The notes: generated by a model not told the origin, from the sequence alone. Counted from the stretch's first letter, positions 40,017 to 54,257 are shown. The stretch is 58,409 nucleotides of DNA from Actinomadura sp. KC345 (GCF_004348515.1 NZ_SMKH01000010.1:1-58409), one strand, 5' to 3'. Numbers and translations are program-made.

Positions 40017-40849
40017 GGGCGCCGACGCGGACGCGTCGGCGGAGACCCGCCGCCCGGCCCGCGCCCCACGAGGTCGTGTTCGTCGGGCTCCTCGTCGTCA
40101 TCACCGTGATCGCGTGGCTGGCGGTGCACCACCTGGCCACACCGGACATGCGCGCCGGGATCCTGACCGGCGGCGCCCGCCCCGGCCACGCCGGTGACGG
40201 GATGCCGGCGATGCGGATGGACCACTCCATGAGCGCGGGGCTGTTCCTCGGTACCTGGTTCGTGATGATGGCGGCGATGATGCTCCCCGCGGTGACGCCG
40301 GTGATCGTCCGGATCGACCGGCTGCTGCGCCGACGGGGCGGGGCGCGCACGACGGTGTACCTGCTGACGGCCGGCTACCTGGCCGTGTGGGCGGCGGCGG
40401 GGGTGGCGGCGTACGGCCTGTTCACGCTCTTCCAGTCGACGGTGGCGGCAGGCGACTCGACGGCCGCCGTGCGCGCGGGCGCCGTGGTGCTGCTGCTCGC
40501 GGGCGCCTACCAGCTCACCCCGTTGAAGCGGGCATGCCTGCGCCAGTGCCGTTCGCCGCTCGCCGTCGTCGCCCGCCATGGAGAGCGGATCACGGCGAGC
40601 CCTTCGGGCGCGTTGCTCGTCGGCGTCCACCACGGGGCCTTCTGCCTGGGATGCTGCTGGGCGCTGATGGCCGTGCTCCTCGCCGCGGGGATGATGAGCC
40701 TTGTCTGGATGGGGGTCATCGCCGCCGTGGTCCTCGTCGAGAAGGTCTGGCGGTACGGGGATCTGGTGAGCCGGCCGCTGGGCGGCGCGATGATCGCCCT
40801 CGGCCTCGTCCTGGTCGCCGCCCCCGGCCTGGCGCCCGCCCTGACCTAG
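40013..40849 (+). CDS. DUF2182 membrane protein
   Basis: A 278-residue protein with about seven membrane segments: VVFVGLLVVITVIAWLAV; GTWFVMMAAMMLPAVTPV (the MMxAMM-P motif of DUF2182); LTPLKRACLRQCRSPL; GVHHGAFCLGCCWALMAVLL. The conserved Met/Cys/His pattern suggests metal handling. GTG start overlaps the DUF1326 stop. Its end overlaps the convergent thiolase gene by four bases. Confidence 0.87.
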   Translation: MRAPTRTRRRRPAARPAPHEVVFVGLLVVITVIAWLAVHHLATPDMRAGILTGGARPGHAGDGMPAMRMDHSMSAGLFLGTWFVMMAAMMLPAVTPVIVRIDRLLRRRGGARTTVYLLTAGYLAVWAAAGVAAYGLFTLFQSTVAAGDSTAAVRAGAVVLLLAGAYQLTPLKRACLRQCRSPLAVVARHGERITASPSGALLVGVHHGAFCLGCCWALMAVLLAAGMMSLVWMGVIAAVVLVEKVWRYGDLVSRPLGGAMIALGLVLVAAPGLAPALT

Positions 40850-42054
40850 ACCCTCTCGAAGACCGCGGCGAGGCCCTGGCCGCCGCCGATGCACATGGTT
40901 TCGAGGCCGTAGCGGGCTTCGCGCCGGTGCATCTCGCGGGCGAGGGTGGCGAGGATGCGGGCGCCGGTCGCGCCGACCGGGTGGCCGAGGGAGATACCGG
41001 AGCCGTTGACGTTGACGCGGTCCCAGTCGGCGTCCTTCAGGTCCCACTCGCGGGCGACGGCGAGGACCTGCGCGGCGAACGCCTCGTTCAGCTCGATGAG
41101 GTCGATGTCGGCGAGGGCGAGGCCGGCCCGCTCCAGCGCCTTGGCGGTGGCCGGAACCGGTCCGATGCCCATCGTGCGGGGCGGCACGCCGGCGCGGGCC
41201 CACGACACGAGCCGGACGAGGGGCCGCAGGCCCAGCTCGGCGGCGCGCTCGGAGGTGGTGACGACACAGGCGGCGGCTGCGTCGTTCTGGCCGCTGGAGT
41301 TGCCCGCGGTGACGGTGGCCTGGTCGTCGGACCTCCCGAGGACGGGACGCAGCCTCGCCAGCCCCTCGGCCGTCGTGTCCGGACGCGGGTGCTCGTCGGT
41401 GTCGACCACAGTGTCGGCCTTGCGCGACCGGATGGTCACCGGGACGATCTCCTCGTCGAACGCCCCCGACCGCTGGGCGGCGACGGCGCGCCGGTGGGAG
41501 CGCACGGACAGCTCGTCCTGCTCCTCGCGCCCGATGCCGTACTCGCGGCGCAGGTTCTCCGCGGTCTCCAGCATCCCGCCGGGCACCGGGTGGTTCGCGC
41601 CGCCGGCGGTGACGCGGCCCCGCGCGAGCGCGTCGTGCAGGTCGAGGGACGGGCCGCGGACGCCCCAGCGCGCCTGCGTCGTGTAGAACGGCGCGCCGCT
41701 CATGCTCTCCGCGCCGCCCGCGATGATCACGTCGCCGATGCCGAGCTGGACCTGCATGGCGGCGTCCAGGACGGCCTGCAGCCCGGACCCGCAGCGCCGG
41801 TCGACCTGGCTGCCGCCGACCTCGATGGGGAGCCCGGCGTCGAGCGCGGCGACGCGTCCGATGGCGGGGGCGTCGGCCGTCGGGTAGCAGTGGCCGAGGA
41901 TCACCTCGTCGATCGCGTCGCCGGGCAGCCCGGCGCGTTCGACGAGCGCGCGGATCACCGTGGCCGCGAGCTCGGCGGGCGGGACGAGCTTCAGCACCCC
42001 GCCGAACCGGCCGATCGGGGTACGCAGCGGCTCGCAGATGACCGCTTCACGCAT
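40846..42054 (-). CDS. acetyl-CoA acyltransferase (thiolase)
   Basis: A 402-residue thiolase: nucleophilic Cys in DRRCGSGLQAV (~88), GNSSGQNDAAAA, NVNGSGISLGHPVGATG (His) and CIGGGQG (second Cys). It would cleave 3-ketoacyl-CoA in beta-oxidation, or condense acetyl-CoA. It sits near a 3-hydroxyacyl-CoA dehydrogenase gene on the other strand, a sensible pathway neighbour. Confidence 0.92.
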   Translation of the reverse strand: MREAVICEPLRTPIGRFGGVLKLVPPAELAATVIRALVERAGLPGDAIDEVILGHCYPTADAPAIGRVAALDAGLPIEVGGSQVDRRCGSGLQAVLDAAMQVQLGIGDVIIAGGAESMSGAPFYTTQARWGVRGPSLDLHDALARGRVTAGGANHPVPGGMLETAENLRREYGIGREEQDELSVRSHRRAVAAQRSGAFDEEIVPVTIRSRKADTVVDTDEHPRPDTTAEGLARLRPVLGRSDDQATVTAGNSSGQNDAAAACVVTTSERAAELGLRPLVRLVSWARAGVPPRTMGIGPVPATAKALERAGLALADIDLIELNEAFAAQVLAVAREWDLKDADWDRVNVNGSGISLGHPVGATGARILATLAREMHRREARYGLETMCIGGGQGLAAVFERV

Positions 42055-42219
42055 GTGTGCTCCTCAGGGTCGCGGCGACGCGCTTCGAAGGCTACGTCCC
42101 GGCCGCTGCCGCGGAGGGGCCGGGTTTCCGTCCAGTGGAGGACACCGCTGACAGGTGAGGTGGACCCCGCCGGGGGTAGGCATCGGGCGTTGCCGCTCAT
42201 CCGGATCGTGGAGGACTCG

Positions 42220-42456
42220 ATGGCGAAGCTGCCGATGAAGATGCTCAAGACACTGATCGCCGCGGTGATGGCGCTGACGACGGCGTCGGCTCCGGCGGCG
42301 GTCGCGGTGGCCGGGGTGCTGGGGACCACCGCCGTGGTGACGACCGCCTGTGGCGGCGGTGGCGACGAGGACGGCGGCGACAACGAGGACGGCGGCGGCG
42401 GGGACGACAACCAGGACGACGGCAACGATGGCAACGATGGCGGGGGCGACGACTGA
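42220..42456 (+). CDS. small acidic lipoprotein
   Basis: A 78-residue protein. The signal peptide is MAKLPMKMLKTLIAAVMALT with a long hydrophobic core and lipobox TTAC; the mature part is almost only Gly and Asp/Asn/Glu (GGGGDEDGGDNEDGGGGDDN). Such a strongly anionic tail could bind cations or be a surface spacer. ATG after GGAGG. Function unknown. Confidence 0.68.
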   Translation: MAKLPMKMLKTLIAAVMALTTASAPAAVAVAGVLGTTAVVTTACGGGGDEDGGDNEDGGGGDDNQDDGNDGNDGGGDD

Positions 42457-42648
42457 TCCGAGTCGCGCACCCCGCCCGGCGGCGCCGCGGCCCGCCTGCC
42501 TCTCCCGCTATCGTGCCGACGGACGCGGGAGTTCACCCGCGGGCGACGCCGGCCGCCGGGCCGGTCCCGGGTTCGGCCGCGCCGGACGCGCGCACTGACG
42601 CGCGCCCCGCCGTTCCGTCCCACGCCCGCGAGGAGGCGAGGAGGCGGC

Positions 42649-44205
42649 ATGGTGGAAAACGGCATCGTCGAGCAGTGGGCGCGGGACGTGCGGACGGTCC
42701 GGGTGATCGGCGCCGGGGCGATGGGACGCGGCATCGCCCAGCTCGTGGCGGCGGGCGGGGTGACGGTCGAGATCGCCGACGTGCGGCTGGAGGCGGTGAC
42801 GGACGCGGTCACCCACATCTCCGGCATGTTCGACAAGCTCGTCGCCAAGGGCCGGATGCCCGCGGACGACGCCGCGGCGGCGAAGGAGCGGCTGCGCCCG
42901 GTCGGTGAACCGCTCACACCGTTCCAGGAGTGCGATCTCGTCATCGAGGCCGTCCGGGAGGATCTGGAGACCAAGCGGGAGCTGTTCTCGGCCCTGGAAA
43001 AGGTCTGCCCCGAACACACGATTCTCGCCACCAACACCAGCTCGCTGCCGGTGACGGCGATCGCGACCGTGCTGAACGACCCGTCCAGGGTGGCGGGTCT
43101 GCATTTCTTCAACCCGGTGCCGCTGATGCGGTTGGTCGAGGTGATCCCGGGAGCACGCACGGCCGAGTGGATCCCGGACGCTCTGGCCGACCTGGTGAAG
43201 CGTCTCGGTCACGAACCCGTGCTCGCGCCAGACGCGCCCGGCTTCCTCGTCAACCACGCGGGGCGCGGCCTGGTGACGGAGGCGTTGCAAATCCTCTCGG
43301 AAGGAGCCGCCGAGCCCGTGGACATCGACCGCATCTCGCGGGACGTCCTCGGCCTGAGGATGGGGCCGTGCGAGTTGCTCGACCTCACCGGGATGGACGT
43401 GTCGCACTCGGTGATGGAGTCCATCTGGTCGGGCTTCTACTCAGAGCCGCGCTTCCGCCCGTCCAGGCTCGGGCGGGCACGCGTCGAAGCGGGCCTGTAC
43501 GGCCGCAAGACCGGCGAGGGCTTCTACAAGTACGTGGACGGCGCCAAGCAAGAGTCGCCCGAAGTCACGGCCCCGTCCGTGGAGGCTCGCCCTATATGGG
43601 TGCACGGCGACGTCCGTGAAGAACTCGGGGCGCTGCTTTCGACATCGGGAGTGGAGGTCGAGTCGGGTGACGAGCCGTCGAGCCAGGCGGTGGTGCTCGT
43701 CGCACCGTTCGGGCGGAGCACCGTGGACACGGCCCAAGCCGAGGGCCTTCCGCTAGAACGCACCTTGGGCGTCGACCCGTTCGGCGGGTTCTTCACTCGT
43801 CTCACCGTGGCCGTCCACCCCGGGCTCGACACGGACACCGGCCGCGCCTGCCTGGCGGCGCTTGCCGCTACCGGGCGAGCCGTCACCGTCGTCAGGGACG
43901 CCCCGGCACCCGTCGCCCAGCGCCTTCTCGCGTCGATCGTGAACGTCGGCTGCGGCATCGCCGAGCAGCGCCTCGCCCGCCCCGCGGACATCGACACCGC
44001 CGTCCGCCTGGGGCTCAACTACCCGCGCGGACCGCTGGAGTGGGGCGAGAACGCCGGGGCCGGCCGCGTCCTGGAGATCCTGCGGGGCCTGCACGAGTCC
44101 ACCGGCGACCCGCGCTACCGCCCGAGCACCTGGCTGGCCGAACGAGCAGCGCTCGGCCTCCCCCTCACCGAGACCGGCACCACCCCGTCCGACCTCACCC
44201 CCTGA
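42649..44205 (+). CDS. 3-hydroxyacyl-CoA dehydrogenase
   Basis: A 518-residue protein: NAD loop VIGAGAMGRGIAQLVAAGGV, VIEAVREDLETK, NTSSLPVTAIA, catalytic region GLHFFNPVPLMRLVEVI, PDAPGFLVNHAGRGLVTEAL, and a second C-terminal domain (NVGCGIAEQRLARPADIDTA, LNYPRGPLEWGE). This tandem-domain form resembles PaaC/PaaH-type enzymes. It oxidises 3-hydroxyacyl-CoA to the 3-keto product. ATG behind GAGGAGGC. Confidence 0.9.
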   Translation: MVENGIVEQWARDVRTVRVIGAGAMGRGIAQLVAAGGVTVEIADVRLEAVTDAVTHISGMFDKLVAKGRMPADDAAAAKERLRPVGEPLTPFQECDLVIEAVREDLETKRELFSALEKVCPEHTILATNTSSLPVTAIATVLNDPSRVAGLHFFNPVPLMRLVEVIPGARTAEWIPDALADLVKRLGHEPVLAPDAPGFLVNHAGRGLVTEALQILSEGAAEPVDIDRISRDVLGLRMGPCELLDLTGMDVSHSVMESIWSGFYSEPRFRPSRLGRARVEAGLYGRKTGEGFYKYVDGAKQESPEVTAPSVEARPIWVHGDVREELGALLSTSGVEVESGDEPSSQAVVLVAPFGRSTVDTAQAEGLPLERTLGVDPFGGFFTRLTVAVHPGLDTDTGRACLAALAATGRAVTVVRDAPAPVAQRLLASIVNVGCGIAEQRLARPADIDTAVRLGLNYPRGPLEWGENAGAGRVLEILRGLHESTGDPRYRPSTWLAERAALGLPLTETGTTPSDLTP

Positions 44206-44218
44206 CGGGCACCGTGAC

Positions 44219-44257
44219 GGCGGCCCCCGCCCGGAACCAGCCCGGACGGGGGCCGCC
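44219..44257 (+). terminator. terminator
   Basis: Long GC stem GGCGGCCCCCGcCCGG / CCGGaCGGGGGCCGCC with a short loop after the hydroxyacyl-CoA dehydrogenase gene. Confidence 0.75.
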
Positions 44258-44302
44258 GTGGCGCCCTTCCACCTTGCGGGAGCCGGCTCAGACGCGCCGG
44301 AA

Positions 44303-44734
44303 CTAAGCAGGCCAGTTGGGAAGCTTCGCGGCCGGCTTCGGCACGGTGTCCGTCCAGCCCGAGTCACGAACGACCGAATAGTTGACCACGAAACCCGGTC
44401 GACGGTCTCGGTACGGCCCTCCCGGCCTCGTCAGCACGATCTGCTCGGCCAGCAACCCGCCGGTCTCCCTGTCGAAGATCGGCTCCATCCGCTTCTCGAC
44501 CACGCGCCGCTTCTGCGGGTCGATGAGGTTCCGGTTCCCGCCCGGCACGCCCCGCCGCTTTCGGCGATCCGCCGACCGTTCTTCCGAACGATCCGCAGCC
44601 CGACCCGTGGACGCGCGGATGGTGCGCGCCAGGAGGGGCGGTTCCCCCGGAGGGGAGGGCGTCCTTCTTGTGGTGGACGCGGTCGGGCGGGTCTCCTTCC
44701 TTCGGCCCATCTCTCGTTCAGGAGCCCCCCTCAC
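44303..44734 (-). CDS. hypothetical protein, probably a degraded C-terminal fragment
   Basis: The last ~70 residues (NRNLIDPQKRRVVEKRMEPI, PGFVVNYSVVRDSGWTDTVP) recall the C-terminal part of CU044_5270-type secreted proteins (IDP-x-T-x-R-V; YSVV-x-SGWTD). The first ~70 residues are basic low complexity with no recognisable start or signal. I think this is a truncated relic. Confidence 0.4.
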   Translation of the reverse strand: MRGAPEREMGRRKETRPTASTTRRTPSPPGEPPLLARTIRASTGRAADRSEERSADRRKRRGVPGGNRNLIDPQKRRVVEKRMEPIFDRETGGLLAEQIVLTRPGGPYRDRRPGFVVNYSVVRDSGWTDTVPKPAAKLPNWPA

Positions 44735-44785
44735 GGGAACCGGAATACGGGGCTCACTCGTCCTGTTGTAGAGGACGGCAGCAAA

Positions 44786-44806
44786 GTTGAGTCTCCGTGA
44801 CTCAAG
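44786..44806. promoter_or_regulatory. HAIR operator (HspR binding site)
   Basis: TTGAGT-N7-ACTCAA, matching the HspR-associated inverted repeat (CTTGAGT-N7-ACTCAAG) except the outermost left base. It lies 130 bases upstream of dnaK, just before its promoter. HspR is encoded as the fourth gene of the cluster, giving the known autoregulatory loop. Confidence 0.88.
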
Positions 44807-44810
44807 TCAT

Positions 44811-44839
44811 TTGACAACATTGGAGCGGCCGGGCAATCT
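44811..44839 (+). promoter_or_regulatory. dnaK promoter
   Basis: TTGACA (44811-44816), 17-base spacer, CAATCT (44834-44839), immediately after the HAIR site. This is sigma-70/HrdB-like; HspR bound at the HAIR would block it. Confidence 0.65.
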
Positions 44840-44935
44840 TGCGAACGAGCAACCCCACCGGCCGCACCCCGGGGGCGACCGGGGCGCTCTAACACCGGAC
44901 TGGACCGGAACACGGAAACGACGGAGGACGAGAAC

Positions 44936-46800
<1,865 letters not shown>

Positions 46801-46804
<4 letters not shown>

Positions 46805-47454
46805 CGTCCTCCCCTGACGAGGGCGAGGAGAAGGAGGGCCCGGTGATCCGCGACAAGCGGCGCATCGATCCCGAGACGGGGGAGGTCCGGGGGGCCGGCG
46901 GGTCCGGCGAGCAGGCGGCGGCGCCGCCTGCCCCGGAGGCCCCGGCGAACGGGGGCGCCAAGGCCGACGCCGAGGAGGTCTCTTCGCTGAAGACCCAGCT
47001 GTCGGAGCGTCTCGCGGACCTCCAGAGGCTGAAGGCCGAGTACGACAACTACCGGAGGCGGGTCGAGCGCGACCGGGTCGCGGTCCGGGAGCAGGCCGTC
47101 GGGCAGGTGCTGTCCGAGCTGCTCCCGGTCCTGGACGACATCGGCCGTGCCCGTGACCACGACGAGCTCACCGGCGGCTTCAAGTCCGTCGCGGAGAGCC
47201 TGGAGGCGGTCACCGGCAAGCTCGGCCTGGTCAAGTACGGCGAGAAGGGCGAGCCCTTCGACCCGACCGTGCACGAGGCGCTCATGCACTCTCTCTCACC
47301 CGAGGTGACCGAGACGAGTGTGGTGGACGTCCTCCAGCCCGGTTACCGCATCGGCGAGCGGATCCTGCGGGTCGCGCGCGTCGCGGTGGCCGACCCCGAC
47401 CCGGACGCCGCCGGGAAGCCGGACGGCGACGAGGCGGGCGACGACGGTGAATGA
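46801..47454 (+). CDS. grpE: nucleotide exchange factor GrpE
   Basis: A 217-residue protein with a long acidic N-terminal tail, coiled-coil ([20 protein letters not shown] then [11 protein letters not shown]) and the beta domain ([20 protein letters not shown]). It releases ADP from DnaK. GTG start overlaps the dnaK stop. Confidence 0.94.
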
Positions 47455-47550
47455 TCCCCGGGGTCCCGTCCCGGCCAGGACGGCCGGGACGGGCCCTGCG
47501 GGGCCACGCGAAGACATGTGGCAAGTGGCGATAGCAGAAGGCGGGGCACC

Positions 47551-48729
47551 GTGAGCACCAAGGACTACCTGGAGAAGGACTACTACAAGGTCCTCGGTGT
47601 CGCGAAGACGGCCTCGCAGGAGGAGATCAAGAAGTCCTACCGGAAGCTGGCCCGCAAGTACCACCCGGACGCCAACAAGGGCGACTCCGACGCCGAGGAC
47701 CGCTTCAAGGAGGTCTCCGAGGCCTACGACGTCCTGTCGGACGACAAGCGCCGCAAGGAGTACGACCAGGTGCGCTCCATGCCGGGCGGTTTCCGCGGCC
47801 AGCAGGGCGGCGGCTTCCCGTTCGACTTCGGCGACCTGTTCGGGCAGCAGGGCGGCGGCACGGGGACGCAGACCGGCGGCGCCGGGGAGCGCATCGGCGA
47901 CCTGTTCGGCGGCCTGTTCAACCGCGGCGGCGGTACCCGCACGACGGGTACCGGGACGCGGCGCGCCCGGCGCGGCGCGGACGTCGAGACCGAGGTGACG
48001 CTGTCGTTCGGCCGCGCGATGAACGGCGTGACCGTGCCGATCAAGCTGACCAGCGAGGCCGCCTGCAACGGCTGCCGGGGCACCGGCGCGAAGGCCGGCA
48101 CCGTGCCGCGGGTGTGCCCGAGCTGCGAGGGCACCGGGCACGAGACCCGCAACCTCGGCAACTTCGGCTTCCAGGAGCCGTGCCGGGAGTGCCGCGGCCG
48201 GGGGCTCGTCGTGGACGACCCGTGCCCGATCTGCAACGGCAGCGGGCGCGCCACCGGCACCCGCACGATCCAGGCCCGCATCCCGGCGGGCGTCGCCGAC
48301 GGCCAGAAGATCAGGCTCAAGGGCAAGGGCGCGCCGGGCGAGAACGGCGGCCCCCAGGGCGACCTGTACGTCCACATCAAGGTGAAGCCGCACAAGGTGT
48401 TCGGCCGTGGCGGCGACAACCTCACGCTGACCGTCCCGGTGACGTTTCCGGAGGCCGCGCTCGGTGCGGAGATCAAGGTACCGACGTTCCAGGGGCAGCC
48501 CGTCACGCTGCGCCTGCCGGAGGGCACGCCGAACGGCCGCACGTTCCGCGTGAAGGGCCGCGGCGCCGCCCGCCGCGACGGGACCAAGGGCGACCTGCTC
48601 GTCACGGTCGACGTCCAGGTCCCCCAGAAGCTCGACGACCAGGCGCGGGAGGCGCTCGTCCGGCTGCGCGAGGCGGGCACCGGCGACGACCTGCGCGCCG
48701 AACTCCTCCAGCAGGCCAAGCAGGAGTAG
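47551..48729 (+). CDS. dnaJ: co-chaperone DnaJ
   Basis: A 392-residue class I Hsp40: J domain with HPD ([17 protein letters not shown]), Gly/Phe-rich region, four CxxCxGxG zinc modules ([32 protein letters not shown]) and C-terminal substrate domain ([20 protein letters not shown]). GTG start ([16 protein letters not shown]); an in-frame upstream GTG at 47518 is less likely. Confidence 0.95.
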   Translation: MSTKDYLEKDYYKVLGVAKTASQEEIKKSYRKLARKYHPDANKGDSDAEDRFKEVSEAYDVLSDDKRRKEYDQVRSMPGGFRGQQGGGFPFDFGDLFGQQGGGTGTQTGGAGERIGDLFGGLFNRGGGTRTTGTGTRRARRGADVETEVTLSFGRAMNGVTVPIKLTSEAACNGCRGTGAKAGTVPRVCPSCEGTGHETRNLGNFGFQEPCRECRGRGLVVDDPCPICNGSGRATGTRTIQARIPAGVADGQKIRLKGKGAPGENGGPQGDLYVHIKVKPHKVFGRGGDNLTLTVPVTFPEAALGAEIKVPTFQGQPVTLRLPEGTPNGRTFRVKGRGAARRDGTKGDLLVTVDVQVPQKLDDQAREALVRLREAGTGDDLRAELLQQAKQE

Positions 48730-48732
48730 GCG

Positions 48733-49179
48733 ATGGATCCGTTCGGCGATGACACTCCGGTTTACGTGATCTCGGTGGCCGCGCAGCTGTCCGGGCTCCA
48801 TCCGCAGACGCTGCGGACCTACGACCGGATGGGGCTGGTGTCCCCCGGCCGGACGCCGGGACGGGGCCGCCGCTACTCCATGCGCGACATCGTGATGCTC
48901 CGCGAGATCCAGCGGCTCTCGCAGGAGGAGGGCATCAACCTCTCCGGCATCAAGCACATCCTGGAGCTGCAGCGCGACAACGTGCGGCTCCGCGAGGAGC
49001 TCGGCAAGGCGCACGCGGCGCTGGAGGAGCTCGCCAACGAACTCGAATCGACCCGTTCCGTCGCCGCGCGGCTGGCGCAGCAGCGGCGGCACGGGGAACA
49101 AGGCGGTACTCCCGGTTCCGACCTGGTGCCCATCAGGCATACGAGCGTCGTCGTCTGGCACGAGCGCGACCGGGACTGA
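48733..49179 (+). CDS. hspR: heat-shock repressor HspR (MerR family)
   Basis: A 148-residue protein with a MerR-type HTH ([20 protein letters not shown] then [19 protein letters not shown]) and a coiled-coil tail ([20 protein letters not shown]). It binds the HAIR site together with DnaK to repress the operon. Begins three bases after dnaJ. Confidence 0.95.
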   Translation: MDPFGDDTPVYVISVAAQLSGLHPQTLRTYDRMGLVSPGRTPGRGRRYSMRDIVMLREIQRLSQEEGINLSGIKHILELQRDNVRLREELGKAHAALEELANELESTRSVAARLAQQRRHGEQGGTPGSDLVPIRHTSVVVWHERDRD

Positions 49180-49202
49180 GTATCCAGGTAGTTACCGGGG
49201 GT

Positions 49203-49224
49203 CTGGGGGGCCGTCCCCCCCCAG
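49203..49224 (+). terminator. hairpin between hspR and clpB
   Basis: Stem CTGGGGGG / CCCCCCAG with a short loop, 24 bases before the clpB ATG. No T-tract; it may attenuate or merely precede clpB. Confidence 0.45.
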
Positions 49225-49247
49225 AACGACAGGTGGGGACTGGGGAC

Positions 49248-51845
<2,598 letters not shown>

Positions 51846-51850
51846 GTCCG

Positions 51851-51882
51851 GGGTGGCCCCACGCTGAGGTGGGGCCACCCCG
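51851..51882 (+). terminator. rho-independent terminator after clpB
   Basis: 13-bp perfect stem GGGGTGGCCCCAC / GTGGGGCCACCCC with a 6-base loop. Confidence 0.85.
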
Positions 51883-51958
51883 ATGAGTTACGGCCTCCGC
51901 GACGGTCTCACTTTGGAGGATGTCACTCCGTAGGTGGGACCGGCAGGAGGAGATGCAC

Positions 51959-52522
51959 ATGGGCAAGGTCGCCTGGGGATTCACGTGCTCGATCGACGGC
52001 TTCATCGCCGGCCCCGGTCACGACATGAGCTGGCTGTCCGCCGGGGAACCGCTGGCCGAGGGCACCACGGAGCGCATGGCCGGGGACGTCGCGGTGATCA
52101 TCTCCGGCCGGGCCGGCTACGACGCGGCCAAAGCCCAGCAGGACGAGCGGGACGAGACGACCTCCGCGGCCTACGGCGGCGCGTGGTCCGGGACCGAGTT
52201 CATCCTGACCCACCGCCCGGAGGAGATCGCCGACGACCCGTCGATCGTCCCGCTGAACTGCGACGTCGTGGAGGCGGTCCGGCGCGCCCAGGAGATCGCC
52301 GGCGACCGGGACGTGCAGATCATCAGCGCCGACATCGCCCGGCAGGCGCTTGAGCACGACCTCATCGACGAGCTTCAGGTCTTCGTCGCCCCGGTGTTCC
52401 TCGGAGACGGCACCCGCATCTTCGACGTGCCCGGCGGGCGCCGGATCGACTGGGAGCTGGTCGAGATCTACGAGGACAGCCCGCGCAGCTTCGGCCGGAC
52501 CTACCGCCCCAGGGGGCGCTAG
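51959..52522 (+). CDS. dihydrofolate reductase-family (RibD_C) protein
   Basis: A 187-residue protein of the DHFR/RibD C-terminal fold: KVAWGFTCSIDGFIAGPGHD, VAVIISGRAGYD, ADIARQALEHDLIDELQVFV, APVFLGDGTRIF. It probably reduces a flavin- or pterin-like substrate with NADPH; specificity unknown. ATG chosen six bases after GGAGGAG, two codons below an alternative ATG. Confidence 0.85.
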   Translation: MGKVAWGFTCSIDGFIAGPGHDMSWLSAGEPLAEGTTERMAGDVAVIISGRAGYDAAKAQQDERDETTSAAYGGAWSGTEFILTHRPEEIADDPSIVPLNCDVVEAVRRAQEIAGDRDVQIISADIARQALEHDLIDELQVFVAPVFLGDGTRIFDVPGGRRIDWELVEIYEDSPRSFGRTYRPRGR

Positions 52523-52672
52523 TCGGCAACCCGCCGGTACGCCCGGCGTTGGTTGCAGGCATGTGAACACTCCGTTTGTGTGAGCGCTGCCCCGAGGGCA
52601 GGCGCTGGGGATGGGTTGTCGGTTCGCTATACCGAGCATGGCGACGTTCTCTACCGTCCTTGGTCCGGTTCG

Positions 52673-53203
52673 ATGCGCAGGAGGAGCCGGGGCCCGAAAA
52701 CCACGTCGATCGGCATCGGAACTCTGTTCGGCAGCATCGCCGTGCTGCTCGTCGGAACTCCCCTCGCCGTCCTGGAGTACGTCCACTTCGTCGGCGGCTA
52801 CGCCGACGTCTACGACGTCCCGTTCTGGGAGGTCGTAGACGGCCTCGGGTTCGGCCGCCTGTGGGTCGGACTGCTCACGGCCGTTCCCATCGGCTTCGTG
52901 GGCGCGATTCAGGGCGCTCTCACCCGTACGCTGTGCGGGGGGAAAGCGACGGCCATGGGGCTGGCGTACGTCAGCATCGTCCTGTCCGCCGGCTCCGCGC
53001 TCGCCGCCCTCCTCACCGACTACTCCGCCGACACCGCCGCGAACCTGCTCAAGCTGGGCGTGATGTGGGTGGGCTACCTGGTCAGCGTCGGTGTCGTGGC
53101 TCTCGTCCGTCGGACCACCCCCCGCAAGGAGGAACACCCGGACGAGGGTGATGCGCCGACGACGACCGCCGATCTGGCGGACCCGCAGGGCTCCGCCTCC
53201 TAA
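52673..53203 (+). CDS. hypothetical membrane protein
   Basis: A ~176-residue protein with about four membrane segments (SIGIGTLFGSIAVLLVGTPL; LWVGLLTAVPIGFVGAIQGA; AYVSIVLSAGSALAALL; LKLGVMWVGYLVSVGVVALV) and a charged C-terminal tail. The start is uncertain: ATG (MRRRSRGPKTTSIG) or upstream. No family recognised. Confidence 0.6.
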   Translation: MRRRSRGPKTTSIGIGTLFGSIAVLLVGTPLAVLEYVHFVGGYADVYDVPFWEVVDGLGFGRLWVGLLTAVPIGFVGAIQGALTRTLCGGKATAMGLAYVSIVLSAGSALAALLTDYSADTAANLLKLGVMWVGYLVSVGVVALVRRTTPRKEEHPDEGDAPTTTADLADPQGSAS

Positions 53204-53383
53204 CCGGCTGATCAAGCGCCCGTCCCGGGCGCGTCGGCTCCGACACGGTGGGCCTGCGCGAGCGGGCCCACTTCCTTCTGCGCGGGCTCGTGCTGCGCGG
53301 CGTCTTGGGTCGCGTGGTCGAGACGGGCGCGGCCGCGAGGTGGGCGGCGATTCGCGGATGTTCCGGCGTAGCCGTAAACCGCC

Positions 53384-53470
53384 GCGCACTGCATCCGGTC
53401 GTCGTCGACGGCCGCGCCGTCCGGTCGGAGGGCACGGCGTCCGTAAGAGGGCACGGCGTCCGGTCGGAGG
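53384..53470. repeat. short GC-rich direct repeats in a convergent gap
   Basis: GTCCGGTCGGAGGGC occurs twice (about 53419 and 53458), and GGGCACGGCGTCCG twice between them, in the 273-base gap 53204-53476 between convergent genes. No gene is seen in that gap; a terminator function is possible. Confidence 0.4.
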
Positions 53471-53476
53471 GCCTTG

Positions 53477-54184
53477 TCAGCCGTTGAGCCAGTCGGCGGG
53501 GAAGTCGTCCCGGAAGCGGTCGAGGGTCTCCTCGTCCCGGGCACGGACGGAGAGCCAGCCTCCGCTGTCGCACAGGAGAACGCCCGGCCCGGCGTAGAAG
53601 GACTCGCCCTCCTCGCCTTCGGGGTATGCGGGGAAGGGCAGCCGGGTGAAGCGGCGCTCCAGTTCGTCGAAGTCCTCGAAGTCGCCGTGGTCGCAGACGG
53701 GCTCGTCGGCCTGGAGCGCCTCCGACAGCACGATCTCGATGCAGGAGACGGAGAAGGCGTCCAGCCAGCCCTCCCAGCGTTCCTCCTCCTTGTCCGCGAG
53801 GTCGGCGCGCACGCGGACGGGCGGGTCTGCACGGTCGAGGTCGGTGAGGAGGACGCCCCACGACGCGGCCCCCTGGTTCTCCTCACGGAAGACGAGGGCT
53901 TCCTTGCGGTCGTCCACATGGAACTCGTCCGGGCCCAGCAGCCTGTGGAGGTTGCTGTGCACGTCGGCGCGGCGGCCGAAGAGCGTGTAAGCCTCGCGAA
54001 GGGCGGCGGGCAGGCGCATGCCCAGGACCGCTTCGACCGCCGCCAGCGCCGCCTCCGGCGTCCCGTCTTCAGGAGTCAGCGGAGTACGCCAGGTGGCGGC
54101 GAAGCCGCGGATGTACGCCCAAGCGACCGACCGGTCGTGCAGCGCGGACGGGAGATCACGGACAAGGTCGAAGGAGTCGGTCAC
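53477..54184 (-). CDS. SMI1/KNR4 (SUKH) family protein
   Basis: A 235-residue protein with the SUKH motif EAVLGMRLPAALREAYTLFG, the family's L-P-x-x-L/Y-x-x-L-Y/F box. Also seen are RLLGPDEFHVDDRKEALVFR and GVLLTDLDRADPPVRV, a variation of the usual W-x-V/I strand. Many SUKH proteins are immunity proteins for contact-dependent toxins, but no toxin gene is adjacent. GTG start (VTDSFDLVRDLPS); longer upstream frame rejected. Confidence 0.75.
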   Translation of the reverse strand: MTDSFDLVRDLPSALHDRSVAWAYIRGFAATWRTPLTPEDGTPEAALAAVEAVLGMRLPAALREAYTLFGRRADVHSNLHRLLGPDEFHVDDRKEALVFREENQGAASWGVLLTDLDRADPPVRVRADLADKEEERWEGWLDAFSVSCIEIVLSEALQADEPVCDHGDFEDFDELERRFTRLPFPAYPEGEEGESFYAGPGVLLCDSGGWLSVRARDEETLDRFRDDFPADWLNG

Positions 54185-54257
54185 GCCTGTGAAGCTACTC
54201 CGGTCACCGCCGGCACGTCGGCGGTTGGGCCGTTCCGCCGTGAGCGTGCAGGTGTTC

